From NCBI RefSeq assembly GCF_026262505.1, contig NC_067206.1, forward strand, positions 36,099,896 to 36,163,895: a stretch of 64,000 nucleotides of DNA, read 5' to 3'. This DNA comes from Trichomonas vaginalis G3. Lineage: Eukaryota > Parabasalia > Trichomonadida > Trichomonadidae. The notes beneath the pieces were generated by a model. That model ran no database searches and was not told the DNA's origin. It worked only from the letters and a program-made list of their open reading frames with translations. The first letter of the stretch is position 1. The number at the start of each line of letters is the position of its first letter. Positions 41,855-53,500 of the stretch are shown piece after piece. The position numbers were made by a program, and so were the translations under genes.

Positions 41855-42538
41855 ATGAGAAACAAACAAAAATGAAAAAGATAGGAATAGCAATGAATAG
41901 TGATGTGGGTATAGAAAATGTAAGAGATATGAATGCAAAGCAATCAGTATTTAGGATATTGACCATAGATTTCGAAAAAAAAATGCTGCATATTGAGCGA
42001 AAACTATGATTATATTATAAGGCTGTCATTTAAAGCATAATGAAACTATTCCCTTTTCATTTTAATCGAATAAGATAGTAAAGATTTTTGAATTAGCTAG
42101 AAACTGATGAGATGTTTTCACAAATCAGATTTTTAATCTCTATAATGCATAATTCACTCAATATCTCAATTTTGATATTGCGAGATATTTTTTGCTATCG
42201 GTTTCGCAATTTTGACACAATAGCAAGAGGGTTCTATAAGCATTATTATCAACGTAGAATCTGAATATCATATCAGAAAATGTCGCAAATCTGACATTTA
42301 CCCGACCAAATAGCAAAAATAATTGAATACTTTTCGCAAAAACTTTAAAAATCGATAAAAATATGAAATATAGATATTAAAGAGACTTTTTATATAATAT
42401 TTATAAAGATTTTCCAAAAATATGATACCGCAAAATTAAAAAAGTGACGTCTTGAGTGGAGTCAAAGGTCGAAATTGCTAGCTAAATGTTTTTTTAGTGA
42501 AATTACGTATTGTACGTTTTTTCGCAAACGAAACCCTT

Positions 42539-43049
42539 ATACTAAATATTCTAATATTAAAGAAGATTATGAATTTCAAGATTACAGTCTTTCTTACAAT
42601 CCGATCCCAAAGAAAAAGTATGACTTCTTATTCGATGTTAAAATGGAGAGCAGAAAAAATTTATAGATTCTGAAGGAGAATTTTATCAACCTGTGATTGC
42701 ATTTCGAGGAGTTTTCAAAGATCGTGTCTTCTTTTTCTATGGAACAAGTCTCTTTGTTGTATCAAAGTATGGTGATATAAGTCCAGGATCACTCGTTATA
42801 ATGCCCTATTGTTACTGCCCTTTATATAATTTTGACGGATTTCGCGATCCAATTGGTTGGCTTGAAAAGAAGATTGTTAAGGAGATGTTAAAGTACTTTT
42901 CAGAAGACAGTATTTATCAGAAGAATCCAGTTTTCTATGATGATTGGGCAGATGAAGGCTTACCATGTTATGGTATTGAATCTGCACATTTTTATCCAGA
43001 TTGTTTCATTCCAATGGGGGATATTATACCGCAAAGCTATGAATATTAA
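42539..43049 (+). pseudogene. Gene Y part of X-Y, copy B
   Basis: Same as 13271-13782 but with one A fewer in the run near 42642. The reading therefore shifts into a stop at 42666 and reopens at 42693. Cut from X by the MULE and Polinton. The single homopolymer difference could be a sequencing error. Confidence 0.75.
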
Positions 43050-43629
43050 ATCCATATCATTTATTTTTTGAGAAATTTAAAAATTATTATTGATTTGTCT
43101 AATTTAGAGAGTTTGGAATGTTAAATTGCAATTTTATTCTTATTGCGGAACTTTGACACGAAAGTTTCAACAGTGTACTGTTGTTTATCACCGCATATCA
43201 TTCTGGAGACTTGCATAGGTAATATCTACCAGAATGACACATAGGAAAGCTACAAGAATGCATATGGCACTCTTGAATGCGGAACGATATGCCATTCTGG
43301 GAGACATACACAAGCATTTAATTCTCTTCTTGATACAAATATTGATTCCATTGCAGACTGAAGATTTAAAACAAATGGATTTTATCTGTTCTTGAGAAAA
43401 CCAAGAAAATGAGAACACCTTTTCCGTGACAAACTGATTGCGCAAGGACTCTCAAATGCTCTTGAACGAATGAGAACTCACATTAAAAGAATGCGGAGAA
43501 TGGTTATCAATTATGAGAGGATAGTTATCTGCTTGAAAGACATTCTGTACAGAATACGTGGTATAAGTAGAACTCGAGAAAGATGAGAGTATAAATACAC
43601 AATTCCATCTAATTCCATGTGCACTTTTG
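43050..43629. other. Non-coding block after Y, unit B
   Basis: Near-identical to 13783-14362; no gene. It carries the CATTCTGG/AGAC inverted repeats and TATAAATAC. Confidence 0.5.
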
Positions 43630-44312
43630 CAATGTGATATTGATGTTAATAATTTATTAATAAATTCGACTACCTTTCACGTGATATGAATCGTGCATTG
43701 AATACTGGCTCATTCATTTATGACAGACTTATTTATAACAGCCGTGTAATTGATGATCAACTTTGTTGGAAGTTTTCAGAAATACCAACAATCGAAATGT
43801 TCTTTTATAACTTCAATGATATGGCAGAGCGGGTTTACAAGCACAGAGTTGTTCAAGCAATCGAATTAATGATTATGGATATTTTCGACGTCTTCTTTGA
43901 GAAAGTCGACATTACAGAACTTACGCAGGATCCAAATGTCTTCGTTCAGTACGATGACCGTATCCTTTATTCAGTAGAGTTGAACGAATACGGAGAAAAA
44001 GCGAAAAATATCTCAGATCGAATCATCAGACGCGATCTTTACAAGTTTATTGGCGAAGTACGTATTGCTCCAAAGAATTCTGGTGGAGAAAAGTACAGCC
44101 AACGCCATCCAAAGAGTATCGAAGAAGATATCGTCGAAAAAGTCGACGGATTGACAACAGATGACATCCGTGTTGTATCATCTAGGTTTAGATATGGATT
44201 AACACGCGATCGCCATCCTTTGCTTTGCATTCCTTTCTGGAAAGAAGAGAATCAAAAGATTTTCCTTACAAAAGACCAAATTTCTGCTATCAATCCTGAT
44301 TCTATCTTATAA
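43630..44312 (+). pseudogene. 5'-truncated fragment of the HD gene, unit B
   Basis: Near-identical to 14363-15045. The open frame 43686-44312 (208 aa) lacks the HD metal ligands and ends in the same non-native PDSIL tail. Confidence 0.85.
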
Positions 44313-44469
44313 TTTCTAATTTACTATTGACATTATACCATTTTATATCAATAAACGTAATAAAAATACATAATGATCCGAAATCCGTGATATCATTGTT
44401 AATTCCATGTATAACATTGAATTTTTTCTCTTAATTAATAATAAAGATATTTTATCTGGTAAATTACAA

Positions 44470-45914
44470 ATGCGTTCCCCATTAATGTCTGATCAATACA
44501 TTCATCTAAACAAATATGGGGAACTGCGAAATATGTACAAATACTACATCGATTTGTATGATGCATTGTATCAGCTTAAAACTGAAAAGGAAGAAGAACT
44601 CAACAAGATTTACAAAAAGGTCCAAACAGAATTGATCGACTCAAATAGATTCCTACCCCAACGCATTGTTGAAGATATTTTGAATATCATTCCGAGTAAT
44701 AATCGCTATACAAAGTCATATTTATCTCTTGTGAAAATCATATGTGATGACTAACATGTCAATGAGATCAATAGTGTTGATCCTATTTCAAACTTCTTTT
44801 TTTACAAAGAATATGGAATTAAATTAGGCAAGTCATGTGATTTCGAAAAAAATAACACAAAAGATCTGGATATTCTTACAACAATAATTATGAATAATGA
44901 CTTAGAAAGATTTATTTCATTCACCGAAAGAGAAGTTTTTGATAAAGATCAAGAACTTGAAAACAAATTATATGAAAGTAGTACAGATAATTTTTCATTC
45001 ATTGACTTATATTGTTACTATGGAGCAGTTGATTGTTTCAAGTTATTAAGAACGAAATTTAAATCAGAAATAACTCAAACATGTTTACAATTTTCATTTT
45101 TAGGAAGAAATCAAGAGATAATGAGTGGATGTTTGAAATATCAAACTCCAAATGAAGAATGAATGAAGTATGCATTTATCTCACACAACATTGATTTTGT
45201 TACATTCTTGATGAATGAATTCAATTTAGAGATCAGTTTAGAAGAATGCGAAATTTACAATAATCTCGATTCCTTTTTAGTTTATTTCGATCAAACTAAT
45301 GATATTAGCAAATGTTTTGCTTATTCATCGATGTTTAATATTCCACCCTTTTGGGAATATTTCCTTTCACTTGGTGCTGATATCAATGCAAAAAACGATA
45401 ATGGAGAAACCGCTCTTTTTGGTGCAGCATCTAATAATAGTTAAGAAACAGCCAAATTTCTGATTTCACATGGTATAATTATCAATGAAAAAGATAATGT
45501 TGGAAAAACCGCTCTTCATTATGCAGCAGAAAAAATATTAGAGAAACAGCTGAACTTCTTATTTCACATGATGCAAATATCAATGAAAAAGATAGTGTTG
45601 GAAAAACTGCTCTTCATAGTGCAGCATATAATAATAGTAGAGAAACAGCTGAACTTCTTATTTCACACGGTGTAAATATCAATGAAAAAGATAATGATGG
45701 AGAAACCGCTCTTCATGATGCAGCATATGGTAATAGTAGAGAAGCAGCTGAACTTCTTATTTCACATGGTATAAATATCGATGAAAAAAATAATGATGGA
45801 AGAACCGCTCTTCATTATGCAGCAGAAAAAAATATTAGAGAAACAGCTGAACTTCTTATTTCACATGGTGCAAAGAATATAGTTCCTTATATAATACCTC
45901 GCTTTCATTTCTAA
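44470..45914 (+). pseudogene. Broken ankyrin-repeat gene, plus strand, unit B
   Basis: Copy of 15203-16645 with the same interruptions, including the TGA in place of a Cys codon at 45160-45162, so the gene was already broken before the tandem duplication. One difference: a longer T run near 44795. Confidence 0.8.
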
Positions 45915-46078
45915 GATGAATTTTATTAGAAGTAAAAAAATGTTTAGCTTTTCGTACTGCTCCTAATCGTAAAAATGATTTTTATTACTTTTCCATACTT
46001 TTATACTTTCATCAAGAATTCCAAATTAGGTCAAAAATTGAAAACTGTTTCACTCATTCAATATTGTTGCAAGGTGAA

Positions 46079-47100
46079 GAGGTGTTTGTATGAGAAATTC
46101 GGGAGATTGATATTTGCACCATTCAAAATAAGAAGTTATACCATTTCTTTTTGAGCAAAGTTCACTGCCCAATTGACTTTTGCACCGTGCGAAAGAAGCA
46201 GTTCTACTGTTTCTTTATTATTATATTTTGCTGCATTATTAAGAGATGTGACTTCCGAATTATCATATTCGTTGACTTTTGCACCATATGAAAGAAGAAT
46301 TTCTGTGGTTTCTTTATTATTATATTCTGCGACATAATGAAGAGTTGTTTTTTCCTTTTTATCTTTTTCGTTGATTTTTGCATGATTTGAAAGAAGCAGC
46401 TCTACTGTTTCTTGATTATTAAATTCTGCAGCATAATGAAGAGTTGTTTTTTCCTTTTTATCTTTTTCGTTGATTTTTGCATGATTTGAAAGAAGCAGCT
46501 CTACTGTTTCTTGATTATTAAATTCTGCAGCATAATGAAGAGTTGTTTTTTCCTTTTTATCTTTTTCGTTGATTTTTGCATGATTTGAAAGAAGAAGTGC
46601 TGCTGTTTCTTTATTATTATATTTTGCTGCATTATGAAGAGCGGCTAATCCGTAATTATCTTTGTCATTGAATTTATGCCAAATACTGACGAATAAACAA
46701 AACATTTCTTTAAATCATTTGTTTGATCGAAATAAACTAAAAATGATCCACGATTTCTATTTTCTCCACATGCAAATATAATTGTCATTCATTATGCATT
46801 TTTTTAATAAAATTTTTGCATTTTATCTTCTGAGCATTCAAAATTGTGAGGACGAATTGAATAGGTGCAAATAAATCAATTTTTATATGGTACTCATTCA
46901 TCATATATGTAACAAAATCAATGTTGCGTGAAATAATTGCATATTTCCTGCATTCTTCATTTGGAGTTTAATATTTCAAGCATTCACTCATGATCTCTTG
47001 ATTTCTTCCTAAAAATGAAAATTATAAACATATTTGAGTGATTTCTGAATTAATTTTCGTTCTTAATAACTTGAAACAATCAAGTTTTAAAATTAAGGTT
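46079..47100 (-). pseudogene. Broken ankyrin-repeat gene, minus strand, unit B
   Basis: Copy of 16810-17830. The five-repeat piece 46136-46705 encodes exactly the same residues as 16867-17436, and the pre-ankyrin remnants follow to about 47100. Confidence 0.75.
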
Positions 47101-47196
47101 AGTTTTTATGAGGGTCTTCTATCGTCTATGAAGCACCCTGAATTGAAAAGGGAAAAAATTGAAGTATTTTTTTTGAGGAGATAATTTAGCAAGTTC

Positions 47197-48546
47197 ATGT
47201 TTTTATTACCTAAAAATTGGTTTATGACAAAAAAAAGGGGTTGTACATGTTCATGTCGTCAAATACCTCATTATAACTTACAACAAGATATACCGTATAC
47301 AGAAGAAGATTTGTTCAGAGATGTTTATTGCATTCGTCAATTCAGAAGAATTCAGAATTTTCCTGAAATTTGCAGAGAATTTGAAATAAATAAGAAAATA
47401 GTTCCCGATTGTAAAGAAGGGGATGATTTCGAGATTAAATACACGTTTCCAATAATACCATTCAGATGCGACAGTGAAAATGTTGATTTTCTCGTTGGAT
47501 GTGACTATTATTTCATAGATAAGCAATATAATATAGGTTATCTTCAACTAGTTTACACATATGATGAATCTATCACACCAATGGTTAAACGTTTTTCACA
47601 AAGAAAAACTAAGTCTGAAAATTCTGTTGAGAGGAGAATGCTTAAAATTGCGAAAATGTTATTAGAACCAATCGAAAAGAGTATTTTTCCAAAATCTGTC
47701 GATTTAAATTGCGATATATCTAAATTTTTTGAGTATAAACAATTGCTTCTCGAAACGTTTGATATCGAAGAACATCTTCTACAGGGGGATCCTCATAAAG
47801 CTATATTTGAATTATCTATGACAAATGAACCTTATCATCTTTATTGCCCGATTTACAGATATTTTGCGAAGTTTTCAGAACCACCTTCTTTTATACCTAA
47901 GATTAACAATCCTGATAGAAATCAAGACAAAAACAATGATCAAAAACAGCAAAAGATTCAATCTCTAAAACAATTTGACGGAAAACCAGTCGAAATAGAA
48001 AGATACACTTATCAAAGTGGAACAAAATCAAATGATACTAAATATTCTAATATTAAAGAAGATTATGAATTTCAAGATTACAGTCTTTCTTACAATCCGA
48101 TCCCAAAGAAAAAGTATGACTTCTTATTCGATGTTAAAAATGGAGAGCAGAAAAAATTTATAGATTCTGAAGGAGAATTTTATCAACCTGTGATTGCATT
48201 TCGAGGAGTTTTCAAAGATCGTGTCTTCTTTTTCTATGGAACAAGTCTCTTTGTTGTATCAAAGTATGGTGATATAAGTCCAGGATCACTCGTTATAATG
48301 CCCTATTGTTACTGCCCTTTATATAATTTTGACGGATTTCGCGATCCAATTGGTTGGCTTGAAAAGAAGATTGTTAAGGAGATGTTAAAGTACTTTTCAG
48401 AAGACAGTATTTATCAGAAGAATCCAGTTTTCTATGATGATTGGGCAGATGAAGGCTTACCATGTTATGGTATTGAATCTGCACATTTTTATCCAGATTG
48501 TTTCATTCCAATGGGGGATATTATACCGCAAAGCTATGAATATTAA
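47197..48546 (+). CDS. Gene X-Y, copy C: uninterrupted unknown protein
   Basis: 449 residues, the only open copy. The first ~217 coding codons match X of copy B, then a more diverged stretch to about 270, then Y (about 283-449). The N-terminus is MFLLPKNWFMTKKR followed by GCTCSC. Copy A has ATG at the codon that is AGG here, so this copy lacks the free MGC myristoylation signal although the Cys cluster remains. X has a Lys/Arg stretch near 133-150 and a Gln-rich linker near 245-262 ('NQDKNNDQKQQKIQ'). Y is aromatic, with 'GSLVIMPYCYCPLY'. No known family; probably specific to trichomonads. The TAA stop is in TAAA, the trichomonad polyadenylation context. Confidence 0.65.
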   Translation: MFLLPKNWFMTKKRGCTCSCRQIPHYNLQQDIPYTEEDLFRDVYCIRQFRRIQNFPEICREFEINKKIVPDCKEGDDFEIKYTFPIIPFRCDSENVDFLVGCDYYFIDKQYNIGYLQLVYTYDESITPMVKRFSQRKTKSENSVERRMLKIAKMLLEPIEKSIFPKSVDLNCDISKFFEYKQLLLETFDIEEHLLQGDPHKAIFELSMTNEPYHLYCPIYRYFAKFSEPPSFIPKINNPDRNQDKNNDQKQQKIQSLKQFDGKPVEIERYTYQSGTKSNDTKYSNIKEDYEFQDYSLSYNPIPKKKYDFLFDVKNGEQKKFIDSEGEFYQPVIAFRGVFKDRVFFFYGTSLFVVSKYGDISPGSLVIMPYCYCPLYNFDGFRDPIGWLEKKIVKEMLKYFSEDSIYQKNPVFYDDWADEGLPCYGIESAHFYPDCFIPMGDIIPQSYEY

Positions 48547-49344
48547 ATCCATATCATTTATTTTTTGAGAAATTTAAAAATTATTATTACATTTGTCTAA
48601 TTTAGAGAGTTTGGAATGTTAAATTGCAATTTTATTCTTATTGCGGAACTTTGACACGAAAGTTTCAACAGTGTACTGTTGTTTATCACCGCATATCATT
48701 CTGGGAGACATTTATAGGCAATATCTCCTAGAAGGTAACATAGAAAGCTACAACAATGCATATGACACTCTTGTATTTCAAAGTCCCGCATTCATAACTT
48801 GAATGTGGAACGGTGGGCCATTCTGAGAGACATACACAGGAAATGCCTTCCAGAGTAGCATATGCCAACCAACACCGAGCCATGTTACACTCTCTCAATT
48901 CTAAAATTACACTATAAATACTTATTTCAATCTAATTCCAAGTGTGCTTTAATATTAAAATATTCCTATATTCAGATTAGAAATCAATTCAATATGGTTA
49001 TTCGTAAAGACTGTTGTATTCATAAATCGGATGGCTCATTTATCAATTCCATGAATTTGGAAAAACAGTAAAAAGTGTGAAATTTTCAACACGATTTAGA
49101 TCGTGGGTGTAGTCTTCAATATGTATTGGATCTTCGGAATTAAATCTGAGAACTTGCAAATTTGAATTTTTGAACAAATTTGACCGAAATTCCACATTCA
49201 CAAAGTTTCACAATTTTGAATTTGGTAGAAAATTTCTTCAATTTTAAAAATCATTGAATAATATTAAACATGCAATTTTAAAGATATGACCACTAATTGG
49301 CAAAATTTTAAAATTCCTGAAAAAATGAAAATCATTTTTTAAAA
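48547..49344. other. Intergenic; diverged copy of the block after Y, then nothing
   Basis: To about 48945 it follows the non-coding block of units A and B with many changes. It then diverges, without the HD-gene fragment. The rest is AT-rich and I see no gene. Confidence 0.5.
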
Positions 49345-49746
49345 ATGGGAAGACAGAAATCTGTTTACGAAACAGATCGTGACAAGCAGCTCAAAGCATT
49401 TCAGGATGTCACAAAAAAGCTTGAAGCAATTGCCGCAGGCAACAAAAAATATGCCGAACTTTTAGGTATGGTTTACAGTGTCCTTTTGGATGATAAGTCA
49501 CAAGTTGGTAATCCAGAAGATGAAACTGCAGTTCTTAAACTTTTCGAGGGTTTAGGAATTAGCGAAAAAATTAAAATGCAACAAATTCGACAGCTGGCGA
49601 CCGCAATTTCTCAAAGGTCCGGCATCCCTTACACAAATCTTCTTAAGAAGAAGGCAACCCTTTTCAGATGGTATTCAATATTTTGGCCAGAAATCAAAGA
49701 CTATGTAATACCAGTTTACAATGAAGTAATTAAGACGCATCCATAG
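49345..49746 (+). CDS. Small helical protein of unknown function
   Basis: 133 residues, ATG after an A-rich leader, stop TAG. Mostly helical by composition ('DKQLKAFQDVTKKLEAIAAG', 'EKIKMQQIRQLATAISQRSG') with an aromatic segment near the end ('LFRWYSIFWPEIKDYVIPVY'). Better G+C and codon balance than the pseudogenes nearby, so it is likely a real gene. No signal peptide or membrane segment. Gly2 is followed by Arg-Gln, a poor myristoylation context. I do not recognise it. Confidence 0.6.
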   Translation: MGRQKSVYETDRDKQLKAFQDVTKKLEAIAAGNKKYAELLGMVYSVLLDDKSQVGNPEDETAVLKLFEGLGISEKIKMQQIRQLATAISQRSGIPYTNLLKKKATLFRWYSIFWPEIKDYVIPVYNEVIKTHP

Positions 49747-50570
49747 GATGAAAGTGAAAGTAGATTAATTTACAAATTTCCTAAATTTAATTTTTATTTT
49801 GTTTCCTTAAATACATTATTGCAAAATACAAGCATCTTGACATATTTTTATGAGAATATATTACTATAGTTCAATGAATAAAAAAAAATCAAAAGATTTT
49901 GTATTTACCAAAATTTCTTTATTTACTCAGAAATTGCTTATTTCCAAATTGTTCAAACTTGTTTGGAAAAGAAAAACTATCATATATACGATTATTTTTG
50001 ATTCAAATGCTGTTCGGCATTAGAATCAAAAATAATCATTAGTATGATGATTACACTTTTATTGCATTTTTAGCAGGCTTCGCGTCTTTATAAAAACGCA
50101 ATAAAAGTGTAAATTTGTTAACAAAAAAAATTCCACAATTGAAATTTACCATCATATTGAATTTGGAAATAAATTCAGCCTTAAAGACAAAATCATCACA
50201 TATGAGATTAAAATACGGATTTGATTGAACAAAATTTCAAAACGATATGAGCTTTTATCATTATCGTTTCACATGTTAAAATCTTATTATATCCTGATAT
50301 TGTTTTGATATCATTCAAAGCAGTTGCTCTTATTCTTTAGGAAAATTTACTATTCCCAAATTCTTGGGTCCAAAATTGAATAATTTGCTCACAATTTCCG
50401 AGATATTGAAACTACAATAAGATACAAAAGGTAAAAACTATCATCTCAATTGAGATTATCATATTTCATTATAAAAGAGATTTTGTAATAAAAAAAATTA
50501 TCATTATTTATTCAAAAAGCAAAATATATAAAAAGAAAAAAAAACTAAAATAAAAAAATATATATTAATA
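49747..50570. other. Intergenic with two adjacent hairpins
   Basis: No open gene. It holds the two strong inverted repeats listed separately (49990-50112) and AT-rich sequence up to the end of the DOCK gene, with which the 49345 gene is convergent. Confidence 0.5.
49990..50112. other. Two tandem near-perfect hairpins
   Basis: Hairpin 1: 49990-50004 pairs with 50023-50037 (15 of 15), continuing after one mismatch into AATGC/GCATT with loop TGTTCG. Hairpin 2: 50051-50065 pairs with 50098-50112 (15 of 15), then one mismatch and six more pairs, with a GC-richer loop (GCAGGCTTCGCG). The pair is unique in this window. It could be a structured RNA, a 3'-end signal for two convergent genes, or a small palindromic element. 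Confidence 0.5.
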
Positions 50571-53500
50571 TTAAAGCGCACTTGGAGATGAATTTGAAGG
50601 AGTTAAGATCATCTTGTAACTCTCCAATATCTTATCAGATGTTTCATTACCAGACTTCTTTCTGTCTGTGTTATTCAACTTACTCAAATCATTCAAGACA
50701 TTTGCAGCCTGGAACAAAGCATCCCAAACACTATTTGTCAATCCAATCAACTTCTTGTAATCCTCCTTGGACATGTCCTTCAAGTCATCTCCCACTTTAT
50801 ATCTGATATCTGTCTTGCATTTCCTTACGAAAGTGAGAGGAGCGAATTGATTTGTTGATGGGTTTTTATCCAATGTTTGTGCCATTAATCTCATCAACAA
50901 CTTCGTGTTCAACCAAAGTGACCATTTCGTCCACATGTGTTCGAGTTTCTTTGGTGGCATGACTGCTCTAAATTCTTCGACTTGGATCATGATTTCTTCT
51001 GTGTATTCCTTCAAATACATCATGTAGTACTGTTTCCTTGTGATTTTTGATGTCGTGTGCTGAACGATTTCGACATTAGAAACCATTCCTGGCAAGTAAG
51101 ATAATATGATTTCATCTGTCTTCTTTTGTCTCTTGCCTGTTACGAATTGATGTTTTACAACGAAAATGTCATCCCAACCTTTTTCTTCTTTCAAGACATC
51201 CAAAGTGAAATTGCAAACTCTTAAGTTTTCCATGTCATTCTTATCAACATTAACTCTAACGATCTGTGCGTAAGACTTGTTTTTCTCGAAAGGAATGTTA
51301 TCATCTTCGATAAACAAAGGATCAGGAGAGCACCAAATTAATCCAGGATAAGCTTTCTCTAACATCTGTTTGAATTTCTCTTCACCGCCTTTTGGAAGGA
51401 TTTGGATTGTGTTCTTTCTCTTTAAATCATTTTTGATTGTACCTCTAAAAGACACCAAATAGAAATAGTGCTTTTGAGAATCACCTTTCTCAAGATCAGT
51501 GTATAAAGTACCATAAGAATTAGCAATTCTCGTGTAAATGTCAACCAAATCATCAAACATTCTGTGGTTTTCGAGATAAGCAAGCAAATACTCAGTGATT
51601 TGGCCAATGCACCAATTCAAATTTGCTTGTTGAGATAATTCCATTGCTTTTTGTAATTCTTCACACATTGATTGTTCAGTGAACATGTCTCCTTCTAATA
51701 AAAGATATTCGGAACTCTGGAGCTGGTTTGTTGTTCCGTTGTTGTATTTGAGATCTCCTGAATCTTCGATGAATGGGAAGTCTTGAGCTCCTCCAGTAGG
51801 AATTCCATCAACAACTTGGTTGCGGAGTTTGAAGACATTTGCAATTAATGCGCAAATCTTCCATTGGCAGAGGAATGCGGCCAAATAATCACCGTTTTCT
51901 TCATTGATCTTTTCTATCTGTTTGCAAACCATGTACAAAGCTCCTTGTACATTTTCTACGTATGTAAAGTTATGAATCAAGTTCTCAACATTCTTGAAAT
52001 AGACTTTTGATTCTTTCCAAGCGTTCTTGAGATTAGGAATCATGTCATTGATAATTCCGAAATCTTTGGAAACATCTGTACCTTTGAATTCGAAATCAGT
52101 ATTTTCGAAAAGTGATTTGATACATGCGAATATCAAACCAATGAAACACCTCACAGATCTCTTCTTTGACTTGTCTGTGCATAACTCTATGTTCACGAGC
52201 CATCTCAAGAAAGCCATAGCAGTGATTCTTGCCATTGCAACTTTCCTTTGAGTGACGGAAACAACGGAACAAAGGATAGACAAAATATGATTAGTTTTGT
52301 CAATGAAAATTGTTTGTGAAAACTTGTTCACGACGAAAGCGAAAGACTTGAAGACCATTGGGAATGCTTCTGAGTCTTGTGTTGGAGATAACATGTGCAT
52401 AATGATCTTGAAGATGGAAATAAGTTGTCTATCCTTAGCAATGATGTCGATTTTGTCAATGAAATGCAAGAAAACTAATAATCGACATGTAACTTCAAGA
52501 GAAACAGACAATTTGATGGAATTCAAAGGAGAACTGAGTTGTGAATCATTTTCAATAACAACATGCTTCGATAATTCTTCAATTAATGATTCTTCTGACA
52601 AATTCGCGAGGAAATCAAAGAACCTTAATTTGTTATCATCAGACAAAAGATCGAAATATCTCGTGAACTGTCCTGATTTCACGTTCTTGCAGATGTTAAG
52701 AATGAACGGTACTAATACTGGATCATTTCCAAGATGTGGCGCAAGGGAATCCGCAAAAGTGAAAATCAGTGTCAAAAGAGGGAAGAAATACATGGCAATG
52801 CGTTTCGATGTCGATGAATCAGAGTACATCTCAATGGAAACACCTAAAAGACCTATAGCCTTGAAGGCAGGGTCAATCGCTTGCTTGTTGTTGGCAAGAA
52901 ATGTCTCTCTGACAGTCGAATAGAACAAACTCAACAATGGAATGTATGGTGACATGTCGAGATGTTCCTTTGGAGGTTTGACGGCTTGGAAAATGGCGTA
53001 GATGAAAGAAGCGTCGGAGAAGAAGATCTGGAAGACTTCTAGACGTTCTTGTGTCTTCAAGGCGAAAATGAATCTCCTGGCAAGCGCCATGACCATGTCT
53101 GGAGCAAATCCCATTCGTAGTTGGCGAATAAACTCTCCTGCAGCGCGTTTGACAACAATTGGAACGTTTTCGGCGGATGTGGCGTTGAGGAGGTCTTGCA
53201 GTTCATCCCAGCAGAATTGGTGATTGGCAATCATGCCTTTGAGACCAACAAGGAAGAAAGGAAGTGGAATTGGAGAAATTTCAAGAATATTTTCTTTCAA
53301 TTTCTTGAGATAAATCGATGGGAAAGTGTCCGGACATGAGAATGAGTGCTCAATCCATTTGTACAACCAGTCGGAATTGCAGTTTTGTATGCGTTCGGCT
53401 AATAAACTGAAATCCACTTGAGGAAGAATGACAGGATCGAAGCAGTATTGAAGCATGTACTGAGCAACTGTCTGCCACATAGGATGTTTGTAGTCTGGAC

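Larger units (their letters stand above)
18776..42538. mobile_element. MULE copy B, interrupted by a Polinton
   Basis: Same element as 12215-13270. The left part is 18776-19149 and the right part 41855-42538, with the Polinton and one GAAATT copy between. TIR ends and the 9-bp ATACTAAAT duplications (18767-18775 and 42539-42547) are in place. The right TIR has one A fewer in its AAAA run than copy A. Confidence 0.9.
17972..47237 (+). repeat. Tandem segmental duplication, unit B, enlarged by the Polinton
   Basis: Second copy of the ~6.56-kb host unit, in direct orientation after unit A. It is expanded to 29.3 kb by a 22,699-bp Polinton inside its MULE. All unit A components are present in the same order on both sides of the insertion. 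Confidence 0.9.

Noticed and set aside
52297-52923. Plus-strand open frame of 208 aa inside the DOCK gene, and other antisense frames there
   Set aside because: They are shadows of the strongly coding minus strand, with no motif, no promoter-like lead and unnatural composition.
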